DNA of 64,000 bases from Chlorohelix sp037138995 (GTDB lineage Bacteria; Chloroflexota; Chloroflexia; Chloroheliales; Chloroheliaceae). The DNA is taken from positions 45,697 to 109,696 of the forward strand of contig NZ_JBAXHI010000011.1 in assembly GCF_037138995.1 (NCBI RefSeq), given 5' to 3'. Of the stretch, positions 24,484 to 33,019 are shown in pieces. The first letter of the stretch is position 1. Each line of letters starts with the position of its first letter. The notes under the pieces were generated by a model, which did no database searches, had not been told where the DNA came from, and saw nothing but the letters and a program-made list of their open reading frames with translations. The position numbers were made by a program, and so were the translations under genes.

Positions 24484-25050
24484 CGCCTTTAGCCGGTAAA
24501 ACTTCGATAGCCGTAAACGGTTAGCCCTATAAATAAAAATAGTTCTGCCGCCCTTAAATTCAAGTTCGACAAATCAAAACCAATTTTGATTTTTCTATTC
24601 GATTTAGGGCAACCAGTAGGTTATCGGATATGCCCAAGCAGTAAGCGCCAATAATCGCAGCAGCATTTTGTGCGTCTTTTGGCTGACCTTTTATTCTACC
24701 CCTTTTTCTATTCACTTTTCAAGTGGTTTTTCCACATATATTGTTTCAGTTTGGTGTATAGATAGGTGTAAAATTGTGGACAAAAAAGGATTCAGCCCTT
24801 AACGGAGGGGCTTTGTATGAGTAGGCACACCGATGCACTGTGAAGACGATTTTATTTATGTGAAGTTACTTCTATTCGGCTTAACCCATAACTTCGACCA
24901 TTCATATGGTTTGCTATTTTGCTAGGCTAGGCTAGTCACGGTTTGGCATGCAACCGGATTTTAAAAATGGTAAAATGGCTGAGCTGTTGCGAAGGATAAG
25001 TACAAAAATAGTGCGAAAAGCCACATTGGAGTGGCGAGGAGTGCAAACAT
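24484..25050. other. Divergent intergenic region between dnaG and acyl-CoA dehydrogenase
   Basis: 567 bp that should hold the promoters for both flanking genes. Two DnaA-box-like 9-mers are present, TTTTCCACA at 24728-24736 and TTGTCCACA (minus) at 24775-24783. An 8-codon open frame, MSRHTDAL, starts near 24816 after GGAGGGG. A triplet of CTAGG-type words occurs near 24921-24935. No larger gene is supported. Confidence 0.45.
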
Positions 25051-26205
25051 ATGGATTTCCAGCTTAGTGAAGAACATCAGCTTTTCCAAAATACTGTTCG
25101 TGATTTTGCTGATAAAGAAATAGCTCCTAAAGCTCTTTATTATGATAAGAACCACGAATTTCCATGGGAAAATATCAAAAAGATGGCAGCATTAGGGCTT
25201 TTAGGGGTGCCTTATTCCGAAGAATGGGGTGGGGCAGGGGGTGATACCCTAATGTACGCTATGGCGGTTGAAGAAATCAGCCGTGCCTGTGGTAGCACCG
25301 GAATTATTCTAGCAGCACATACCTCTCTTGGCTCTGCTCCATTCTATTTGTTTGGTACGGAAGAACAAAAGCGAAAATACCTGATACCGTTGGCGCGGGG
25401 CGAAAAAATCGGCGCATTTGGTCTTTCAGAAACTAACGCCGGAAGCGATGCAGCAGGTACTCGCACTACTGCTGTGCTTGATGGAGACGAGTGGGTTATT
25501 AATGGCTCCAAGAACTGGATAACCAGTGGTAGCCTTGCAGATACTGTAATTATTACCGCAATGACCGATAAAAACAAAGGGGCGCGGGGTATATCGAATT
25601 TTATTATTGAAAAAGGCACCCCCGGCTTCACCTATGGTAAAAACGAAGAGAAGATGGGGTTGCGAGCCTCTGTAACCAGCCAACTTTTCTTTGATAACTG
25701 CCGTATTCCCAAAGAGAATATTCTGGGACAACCTAATGATGGCTTCAGGCAGTTTATGCAAATTCTGGATTCTGGTCGCATCAGTATCGGCGCAATGGCG
25801 CTGGGTATTGCGCGAGCCGCATATGAAGCCGCGCTTCGCTACTCCACCCAACGCCACCAATTCGGGCGACCTATCAGCGATTTTCAGGCAATTCAATTTA
25901 AGCTGGCGGATATGGCAACTCAACTTGAAGCAGCACGCCTCTTGATTTACCAATCTGCGTGGTTAAAAGATAAAAAATTGCCTTTTAGCAAGGAAGCGGC
26001 AATGGCAAAATTGTTTGCCAGCGAAGTAGGTGAGCGTGCTTGTCATCAGGCGATTCAGATACATGGGGGCTATGGATACGTAGAAGAATATCATGTCGAG
26101 CGCTACTACCGGGATATTCGCCTCTGCGAAATCGGCGAAGGTACTTCCGAAATACAGCGAATTGTCATTGCGCGTCTTTTGCTGCGCGAATTGAAAAACC
26201 AATAG
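25051..26205 (+). CDS. Acyl-CoA dehydrogenase (copy 1)
   Basis: An FAD flavoenzyme that introduces an alpha-beta double bond in acyl-CoA thioesters. The 384 aa show MDFQLSEEHQLFQNTVRDFA at the start, AFGLSETNAGSDAAGTRTTA for the flavin/substrate site, WITSGSLADTVIITA, RHQFGRPISDFQAIQFKLAD and the C-terminal IHGGYGYVEEYHVERYYRD. IGEGTSEIQRIVIAR carries the Glu catalytic base. GAGGAG precedes the ATG. It is followed 15 bp later by a paralogue, so a two-gene operon. The substrate chain length cannot be deduced; short-chain is likely from the catalytic Glu position. Confidence 0.93.
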   Translation: MDFQLSEEHQLFQNTVRDFADKEIAPKALYYDKNHEFPWENIKKMAALGLLGVPYSEEWGGAGGDTLMYAMAVEEISRACGSTGIILAAHTSLGSAPFYLFGTEEQKRKYLIPLARGEKIGAFGLSETNAGSDAAGTRTTAVLDGDEWVINGSKNWITSGSLADTVIITAMTDKNKGARGISNFIIEKGTPGFTYGKNEEKMGLRASVTSQLFFDNCRIPKENILGQPNDGFRQFMQILDSGRISIGAMALGIARAAYEAALRYSTQRHQFGRPISDFQAIQFKLADMATQLEAARLLIYQSAWLKDKKLPFSKEAAMAKLFASEVGERACHQAIQIHGGYGYVEEYHVERYYRDIRLCEIGEGTSEIQRIVIARLLLRELKNQ

Positions 26206-26220
26206 GAAACGGCAAAATAA

Positions 26221-27377
26221 TGGACTTACAGCTTACTTCAGAACAGGAAATGATTCGCCAAGTAGCACGCGAGTTTGCCGACAAAGAACTCTTACCTACC
26301 GCTGCCCATTTTGACGAATTGCAGGAGTTCCCTACTGCCCTGTGGAAAAAGCTCGGCGAAATGGGCATGATGGGCTTGCTCATACCCGAAGAATGGGGCG
26401 GAGCAGGGGTAGATACGGTTAGCTATGTGTTAGCGTTAGAAGAAATAGCGCGGGGTAATCCCGCTCTCAGTACCGCTATGTCGGTAAACAACTCGCTAAC
26501 TTGCTACGGTATATGGAAATTCGGCACAACTGAGCAGAAGCGCAAGTATCTGATACCGTTAGCACAAGGTCAAAAGCTAGGCGGGTATTGCCTCACCGAA
26601 GCTGAAAGCGGAAGCGATGCCGCTAAAATGCGTGCTACAGCCACCTTGCAGGGAGATAAATACCTTCTAAACGGTTCCAAAATGTTTATTACCAGTGGCA
26701 TTTCTGGGCATATATATCTGGCTTTTGCCGTTACCGACAAAACGAAGGGTTCCAACGGGATTTCCTGCTTCATAGTAGAAAAAAGTTTTCCCGGTTTCAA
26801 GGTTGGTAAAAAACTGGACAAATTAGGGATGCGAGCCAGCGATACCACTGAGATAATTTTTGAAAATTGTGAAGTCCCAGTTGAAAACCTGCTCGGAAAT
26901 GAAGGAGAGGGGTTTAAACTTGCTTTGCAATTGCTGGACGGAGGCAGAATCGGAATTGCAACGCAAGCGTTGGGTATTGCACAAGCCGCATACGAGTTTG
27001 CTCTGCAATATGCCAACGAACGGCAACAATTCGGGCATAAAATATATGATTTTCAGGCGATTCAGTTTATGGTAGCGGATATGGCAACCCGGATAGAAGC
27101 AGCACGTTTGCTGGTACATAAAGCGGCAAGCCAGCGCGACCAAGGCAAAAGCGTGGGGCTTGAAGCCAGCATGGCAAAGCTGTTCGCCAGCGAAACCGCT
27201 ATGAAAGTAACTACCGATGCCGTACAAATATATGGCGGTTACGGATATATCAAAGAATATCCGGTTGAGCGTTACTTCCGCGATGCAAAGGTTACAGAAA
27301 TATACGAGGGTACAAGCCAGATTCAAAGGCTGGTAATTGCCAGAAATCTGCTCAAGTCGCTTGCCGGCACACACTAG
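26221..27377 (+). CDS. Acyl-CoA dehydrogenase (copy 2)
   Basis: A 385-aa paralogue of the preceding gene with all motifs: MDLQLTSEQEMIRQVAREFA, GGYCLTEAESGSDAAKMRAT, MFITSGISGHIYLAFAVTD, RQQFGHKIYDFQAIQFMVAD and IYEGTSQIQRLVIARNLL with the catalytic Glu. The ATG at 26221 is used although the frame is open further upstream into the first gene, because homologous N-termini begin exactly there and AGGAAA lies upstream. The close pairing suggests divergent acyl substrates or a heteromeric enzyme, but both copies keep the catalytic Glu. Confidence 0.93.
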
Positions 27378-27410
27378 CCAACGTCCAGTCTGCATTTAGA
27401 TGGAGGATAT

Positions 27411-29612
27411 TTGTCAATCATTTCTCAGGATAATCTTCAAAACAGGGCGCAAGTTATTCCCGCAACCTTGAATCATAGATTTTCCACGTTACCTGCAATT
27501 ATCTGGCTGTTGTTAACGGTTTTCTCAGCCGCTTTGCTTTACTCAATTACTCGGCGAGTTACATTCCTCGCCGATGATTATATTTTTCTAGGGCAACTTA
27601 CCTTTACCCATCCTTCATTTGTCGATAACTTGAGTTGGTTTGGGCGTGATTGGGGTATAGGAGCGCAGTTTTATCGTCCTTTGGTAAGACTTGGGTATTA
27701 TTTTCAATTTCTAATTTTTCAAGATAACCCAACAGGTTGGCATCTGGTTTCGGTAGCCTTACACGCCGCTAATGCAGGGCTAATTTATTTAATCGGTTGG
27801 TTGATAAGCAAACGAATAGTGGTAGGAGGGGTAGCCGGGCTGGTGTTTGCGCTCCAGCCAATTCATAGCGAACCGATTGCATGGATAAGTGGGCAAGGCG
27901 ATTTACTGGCAACATTTTTTGCGCTTGGCAGTTTATTATGCTGGATAAGGTATCGGCAACATCCTAAACATGCTTTAAAATGGTATATTGCAACTTCAAG
28001 TCTATTTATATTTGGGCTGCTCAGTAAAGAAGCCGCTATAGCTATTCCGCTGGGGTTGTTGTCATATGATTTTGTAACCGGAGGGCTGGATTTCTTTTGG
28101 AAACACAAAAAGTTTTCAAGAGTAGCATTGCAACGCTTGATTATTTCCTATATCCCGGTTTTTCTCATTTCTCTTGCATACCTGATTCTCAGAATTGCGC
28201 TTTTTAAAGGTCTGGGTGGGTATGGAGGCGAGGCAGGACAAAAGCTGGATTTTGGACTGTTCATAAGCAATTACACAAACTGGATAAGTACACCTTTTCA
28301 GTTCTCAGGCACTACCGGACTAGTTTTGGTTGGGCTTATTATTGCGTTCATAGCTTTAAGTATTGTTCAAGAATGGGAGCAATTTCGCTTACAACATGGT
28401 TTGCCCCTTGATTCCGAAGTAGCCAAACCCATTTTGCCTGTTGAGGGTAAGTTGGAAAATCCGAATTTTCCTAACTTCCCTCAAATCCAACTCGCGCCCA
28501 AACCTATTGACGTGCCGGTTGCTCCAAAGCTTCCTCCACCGCCCTACCATACCTTGCGCTCCGCCGGTTTTGGCTTCCTTTGGATAATTCTCTTTCTTTT
28601 ACCAGTACTATTTACGCTACCCGCAGAACGTTTTACCTATTTACCGAGCGCAGGCTTTGCTATCTTTATCGGGGCAATCATAGCTCCTTTTACAACCTAT
28701 ACCCAACCAAAAACCCGAACTTTTATAGAATTGGGTTTCTGGCTCAGAGTAATTGCGATAATAGCTTTGCTTGGTTCATATGGCGCAACCAGTTCTGCCA
28801 GAATACAACAATGGCTAGATGCCGGTAATACCTCACGTCAAATCCTGAATTTAACCAAAAAAGTGGTACCTAATGTACCAAACTATACGCATATTGTGAG
28901 TGAGGGTGTTCTTGATAGTAATAGCGGGGCATTAATTTTCAGAAATGGATATACTGATGCAATCCGGTTACTCTACAAAAACAGCACTATTGATGTAGAA
29001 AAGGTTGGCAAACTGCCTATTTTGCAAGATCGCCTTAAAAATTCTATTTTCCTCGAATACAAAGGTGAGAATCGGTTGATTAACCATACCGAAATCGTGG
29101 ATGCTATGCTAAAACGCAACGAGGTATTAAAGCAGAGCAAATCTTTTCTTAGCTGGAATTTTGTACGTGGTACCTCCGGTAGTGCTGTTTCAGGTAACTG
29201 GTTTGACCTGAATAATACAGGTTCATTGGTCTCGCAAGATACTGGTCTGTCAGTCAACGCCTCGCGGGGTGTTTTGCTGCAAAGCCCCGATTTTACACTT
29301 GCGGCGGCTCAATTAGGTTCGTTGGATATTACAATGAAAGTTGCCTCAAAAGGGCGTGCCTATCAGGGTGAAGTAACTTGGTTAGCTAATAGTTCAACCG
29401 ACATCGCTTCCAAAACGGCTGTTTTCTTCGATATTATTGCCGATGGACAATTTCATACTTACCATATAACACCCGAAATAGTCCGTAATTTTGGCTATGC
29501 CGACCAAATAGCGCGGATAAGGCTTAGCTTACCCGATGGACTTGAAGATGTAATAATCCAGAAAATTGAGCAGTTCCAACTACCGTTCGATTACCAAGTG
29601 CTTCAAAAGTAG
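27411..29612 (+). CDS. Large polytopic membrane protein, TMTC/GT-C-like
   Basis: This 733-aa protein has about 10-11 membrane helices in the first 480 residues and an exterior C-terminal beta-rich domain. The first loop with RRVTFLADDYIFLGQL and the conserved AGLVFALQPIHSEPIAWISG match the DUF1736/TMTC-type GT-C fold, which carries an acidic pair in the first exterior loop. A proline-rich insert (APKLPPPPYHTLRSAG) lies near residue 370. The C-terminal part resembles a carbohydrate-binding jelly roll. The start is TTG at 27411, chosen because GGAGG lies 6 bp before. It ends 7 bp from a convergent gene. Donor and acceptor unknown. Confidence 0.75.
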   Translation: MSIISQDNLQNRAQVIPATLNHRFSTLPAIIWLLLTVFSAALLYSITRRVTFLADDYIFLGQLTFTHPSFVDNLSWFGRDWGIGAQFYRPLVRLGYYFQFLIFQDNPTGWHLVSVALHAANAGLIYLIGWLISKRIVVGGVAGLVFALQPIHSEPIAWISGQGDLLATFFALGSLLCWIRYRQHPKHALKWYIATSSLFIFGLLSKEAAIAIPLGLLSYDFVTGGLDFFWKHKKFSRVALQRLIISYIPVFLISLAYLILRIALFKGLGGYGGEAGQKLDFGLFISNYTNWISTPFQFSGTTGLVLVGLIIAFIALSIVQEWEQFRLQHGLPLDSEVAKPILPVEGKLENPNFPNFPQIQLAPKPIDVPVAPKLPPPPYHTLRSAGFGFLWIILFLLPVLFTLPAERFTYLPSAGFAIFIGAIIAPFTTYTQPKTRTFIELGFWLRVIAIIALLGSYGATSSARIQQWLDAGNTSRQILNLTKKVVPNVPNYTHIVSEGVLDSNSGALIFRNGYTDAIRLLYKNSTIDVEKVGKLPILQDRLKNSIFLEYKGENRLINHTEIVDAMLKRNEVLKQSKSFLSWNFVRGTSGSAVSGNWFDLNNTGSLVSQDTGLSVNASRGVLLQSPDFTLAAAQLGSLDITMKVASKGRAYQGEVTWLANSSTDIASKTAVFFDIIADGQFHTYHITPEIVRNFGYADQIARIRLSLPDGLEDVIIQKIEQFQLPFDYQVLQK

Positions 29613-29619
29613 CCAAATT

Positions 29620-30531
29620 TCATTGGGGTTTGGGAATTAGCTTGCAGTACAGGTTGCCGCGCCGATGTGAAGAACCTTTCAAAAGCCCATGCCTCCTGAG
29701 TGTGATAGTATCACCGCTAAGAGAGTGTGCCGGTATTTTAAATATTAGTTCGCCTCCCTCCGGCGCGGGTAAATTCCATTCTCCCCCCTTTGCTAAAACC
29801 TCTAAAGGCACTTCAACGCTGGTATATAAGTCGCGCCCTTCTATCTGGAATTGTGGATGCGGCAATAGTTCAACCAAAACGTGAATACTGGTGGCATAGG
29901 GCATATGCAGGGGATGCGGAACATTATCTATCCAATGCCGCATTTCTATTCGCATCGACATATCCGGTAACATTCCGGGTGGGATATTTATTTCCAGTAT
30001 TTCGTAAGAAACCAAAAACCCGTTACCATCACAACGAGGGCAGGTTTGAGCCATGTGGGGTAATACACGCGCCCCCTTGCAACGCCCACAGGTATGGGTT
30101 TGCCCAACATTGATAGTGCGTTTAGCCCCCTTAAAAAGCTCTTGTAAAGTAATTCTTACTCGGTAATTCAGATAAGAAGGGCGTGGCATGTGAGGCTTAC
30201 TCATAGTACGGCGTTTGGGGGTTGAACGCGCCTCTTGCTGGTAAGTTTTGGCGGCAGCAGCAGTATAGGCGCGAACTCCAAGCCAATCGTCTTCAGATTC
30301 AACACTATTTGATGTAGCGTTTTTCTGAAGAGTGGAATCATAGGTAAGCCGTTTTTGAGGGTTGCCAAGAGTTTCATAAGCCTGTTGTATAGCCAGAAAT
30401 TGCTCTGCCGCCCTAGGATTATGAGGATTCAAGTCAGGATGAAATTTCTTGGCTAACCGCCGATAGTTTGCCTTTACTTGTTCGGGTTGCGCCCCTATAT
30501 TTAGTTCGAGTAACTCATAGTAATTTTTCAT
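29620..30531 (-). CDS. DnaJ-like co-chaperone with half zinc finger
   Basis: A 303-aa Hsp40 protein. The J domain has YYELLELNIGAQPEQVKANY and KKFHPDLNPHNPRAAEQF, containing the HPD triad needed to stimulate DnaK. After a linker (residues about 75-115) comes a reduced cysteine region with only two CxxC motifs, CGRCKGARVLPH and CPRCDGNGF, instead of four, enough for one zinc ion. A beta-rich C-terminal substrate-binding domain ends with LSGDTITLRRHGLLKG. It is thus not canonical DnaJ. No ribosome site is obvious at the ATG 30531. It stands alone, convergent with the membrane protein gene. Confidence 0.85.
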   Translation of the reverse strand: MKNYYELLELNIGAQPEQVKANYRRLAKKFHPDLNPHNPRAAEQFLAIQQAYETLGNPQKRLTYDSTLQKNATSNSVESEDDWLGVRAYTAAAAKTYQQEARSTPKRRTMSKPHMPRPSYLNYRVRITLQELFKGAKRTINVGQTHTCGRCKGARVLPHMAQTCPRCDGNGFLVSYEILEINIPPGMLPDMSMRIEMRHWIDNVPHPLHMPYATSIHVLVELLPHPQFQIEGRDLYTSVEVPLEVLAKGGEWNLPAPEGGELIFKIPAHSLSGDTITLRRHGLLKGSSHRRGNLYCKLIPKPQ

Positions 30532-31011
30532 ATCTATCGAATCTGTATTTTACTAGAAAAAGGAACTTAAAAAAGGGCTAAAAGGCTGTTTTCAAGCCTT
30601 ATTACTTTAGTCTATAATATAAGAGAACAATCATCCGTTATTCTTTGATTCATCTTTTGAATAAAAAAATGCGGGGTTGCACCCGCGCAGCGTCTCTATA
30701 ACATCCTAAGCATTAAAGAACATTTCTTCCCCTATAAATACCTTCTAACTACTGAAATAATTGGGGCAAATCCTATTGCGCCTAATGTAACACCACTACC
30801 CAACCCGGTCAAATGTACATATTGCCTGTTTTGGAAATCTTATTTTTAGATATTTCCATCTTAAAATCCATCTACTTTCACGAAGGTTTGCTCCGTATAG
30901 TTTGTGTTTTAGACTACCGCAAAGTAACACTTGAGTAGTATAATCTGAATATGAGGTCAGTAGTAAACTCATAATCTTAAAAAATATGCTGTAAACAAGA
31001 AATTGCTGAGA
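30532..31011. other. Divergent intergenic region before the pigment synthase gene
   Basis: 480 bp without a supported gene. A TATAAT at 30939-30944 on the plus strand could be the -10 of the pigment-synthase transcript, but no good -35 box is seen 17 bp upstream. Sequence is AT-rich close to the gene. No RNA structure recognised. Confidence 0.4.
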
Positions 31012-31971
31012 ATGGGATCACAAGAAACATTAGCTCAAAATAAGCCTAATACGCCGCGACCTGCAAAATCTACCTTGCGAGGTCATCTGGACTTGCTCGA
31101 TCCGGTAACATGGGTAGCAGGTCCACAAGGCTTTATAAGTGGCGCTGTAGCAAGTGGCGGAATGAAATTGGATTGGCAAACACTTGGGCTGATAATTATC
31201 GGTTCAATTCTGGTAGGACCACTCACCATCGGTTTCAGCCAATCCATCAATGACTTTTTCGATCGTGAACTAGATGCCATTAATGAACCGACACGTCCGA
31301 TTCCGGCTGGGTTGGTAACTTTAAATGGCGCAATCCTAAACTTTACGGTGATAGCATTACTGGCAATATTTTCGGCAGTTTTGCTGGGCTTGCTAGGCGG
31401 TCAAAACTCCGGGTTTATCATAATATTGACTATTCTAGGTCTAGCGCTTGGCGCAATGTACAGTATCCCGCCCTTCGAGTTCAAGCGCAACGGCATAACC
31501 GGACCACTTTCAGTAGGATTAGGCTATAACCTGATGACTTGGATTACAGGTAATATGGTTTTTGGTCCTTTCAAAACTGAAATACTCGTGGTAGCTTTGG
31601 TAAATGCCTTTGTAGCAGCCGGTTTACTGGTACTAAACGACCTGAAAAGTATCGAAGGAGATAAGAAACTAGGCTTACGCACGTTGCCGGTGATGCTCGG
31701 CGTGAAAAAAGCCTTGTGGGTCTCTTACATCTATATTGACTTGTCACAAGCAGTATATGTAGTTTATCTTGCAGCTATCGGGCATTACTGGATAGCGTTA
31801 ATACAAGTGGTAGCTCTAGTATTACAATTTTTTGCACAACGTCCACTATACCAGAACCCCACTCATACACAATATAAAAAATATTTGCTTACGGGCAACG
31901 GCTTAATCGCAGTCGTAGCTTTCGTTTCTGCCCTTAGCTTTGGCGGCTACGACCCGTTTAGAACTTGGTAA
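31012..31971 (+). CDS. (Bacterio)chlorophyll synthase, BchG/BchK/ChlG type
   Basis: A UbiA-family membrane prenyltransferase that esterifies (bacterio)chlorophyllide with an isoprenoid alcohol. The signature NDFFDRELDAINEPTRPIPAG spans residues 80-100 and is specific for the chlorophyll-synthase branch. A second motif MYSIPPFEFKRNG is at 149-161, and the second Asp-rich site NDLKSIEGDKKLGLRTLPV follows from residue 209. About nine helices are predicted. The ATG at 31012 is used; TTG at 31003 is an alternative, and both have weak ribosome sites. Which of BChl a, BChl c or Chl a synthesis it serves cannot be told by eye. It is followed 7 bp later by an alpha/beta hydrolase. Confidence 0.88.
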   Translation: MGSQETLAQNKPNTPRPAKSTLRGHLDLLDPVTWVAGPQGFISGAVASGGMKLDWQTLGLIIIGSILVGPLTIGFSQSINDFFDRELDAINEPTRPIPAGLVTLNGAILNFTVIALLAIFSAVLLGLLGGQNSGFIIILTILGLALGAMYSIPPFEFKRNGITGPLSVGLGYNLMTWITGNMVFGPFKTEILVVALVNAFVAAGLLVLNDLKSIEGDKKLGLRTLPVMLGVKKALWVSYIYIDLSQAVYVVYLAAIGHYWIALIQVVALVLQFFAQRPLYQNPTHTQYKKYLLTGNGLIAVVAFVSALSFGGYDPFRTW

Positions 31972-31978
31972 TAATATA

Positions 31979-32842
31979 ATGCCTAGCGTAAAAATAGGAC
32001 AAGCTAATAACCCTATATTTTATGAATTAAGTACACCCGCAGAACCGGAAGGCACTGTTGTATTCATTAATGCGTGGTGTTCATCAGCGCGATATTGGAA
32101 AGAAACAGTAAAAAGGATTTCGTCCCGTTTTCAAACCCTAACTTATGATCAACCGGGTATCGGACGCAGCCTTTCAAAAGAAAAACCATTACCAGCTACA
32201 TATAAAGGCACAATTGATAACGGCAGCAACGAAGCGCTTGAATTAATCGAACATCTGGAACTGTTGGATAAGCCTTTACATGTGGTGGGTCATTCACTGG
32301 GCGTTGTTATAGCAACACATCTCGCTACTATTTTAGAGTCGCGTGGCAAATTGGCAAGCTTAACTATCGTAAATTGCGGAAGTTTTGAAATCGAGGATCG
32401 CAAGGGCGAAATACTTGTACCCTTTATCAAACTAGTTGTAAACATAAAACGTATCCTTGAATTACCGGGTTTGCGGCAATTAACCATCCGTAAGTTAGCA
32501 GCACGCCCCATCGAAAGCAGCTATGAACAAATTATTATCAACGATATGGTTGCTTCGGATATACGTATAGCACGTGAATTAGCGCTTTCCTCACTTACTC
32601 CTGTTAATCTGGAACGCTACCATCGAGAAGTTGGTGAGCTTAAAGCACCTCTTTTGCTGGTAGTGGGTGATAGAGATGGCACAATTCCTCCAAAGGGAAT
32701 GTACAACATTAAACGTTTCAAACCAACAGCAAAGCTTGTGCCATTTCCCGATTGTGGGCATTTTCTTATGCTTGAACGACCTAACAATTTCGCAGAAGTA
32801 TTGTTACAGCATCTAAGCCCTAAAGTTGTATCTGTTTGTTGA
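31979..32842 (+). CDS. Alpha/beta hydrolase co-transcribed with the pigment synthase
   Basis: A 287-aa cytosolic alpha/beta hydrolase. The triad is visible: Ser106 in GHSLG (104-108), Asp in GDRDGTIPP (231 or 233) and His261 in DCGHFL. TYDQPGIGRS precedes the cap. The ATG at 31979 is used, 7 bp after the pigment-synthase stop; a TTG start at 31940 would overlap that gene. The tight spacing implies a joint function such as removal of an ester group or of a prenyl tail in pigment turnover. BchO-like and chlorophyllase-like roles are possible but not shown by the sequence. Confidence 0.8.
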   Translation: MPSVKIGQANNPIFYELSTPAEPEGTVVFINAWCSSARYWKETVKRISSRFQTLTYDQPGIGRSLSKEKPLPATYKGTIDNGSNEALELIEHLELLDKPLHVVGHSLGVVIATHLATILESRGKLASLTIVNCGSFEIEDRKGEILVPFIKLVVNIKRILELPGLRQLTIRKLAARPIESSYEQIIINDMVASDIRIARELALSSLTPVNLERYHREVGELKAPLLLVVGDRDGTIPPKGMYNIKRFKPTAKLVPFPDCGHFLMLERPNNFAEVLLQHLSPKVVSVC

Positions 32843-33019
32843 GACTTAATAGTACCATTTAGTTAGTTAATATATTTTAATCGATAATAAAAACAACAAT
32901 ATAAACTGGTAGCCCAACAAAATAATCTGGAGAATCCCAGGATAATATTTCGGTATTAGTTCGCAAGAATATATCTCCAGATTTCGGGTAATCACCTGGC
33001 TCGAAAGGAGAAAGTTGCC

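Noticed and set aside
24720..24790. Possible replication origin from two DnaA-box-like sites
   Set aside because: Only two imperfect boxes are present, with no dnaA, dnaN or AT-rich unwinding element. Kept only as a low-weight regulatory idea.
26040..26220. Longer frame upstream of the second acyl-CoA dehydrogenase
   Set aside because: The extension overlaps the first gene in another frame and is not seen in the family; the ATG at 26221 is the natural start.
31012..31971. Menaquinone or haem-O prenyltransferase instead of pigment synthase
   Set aside because: The NEPTRPIPAG motif after NDFFD is specific to the (bacterio)chlorophyll synthase branch.
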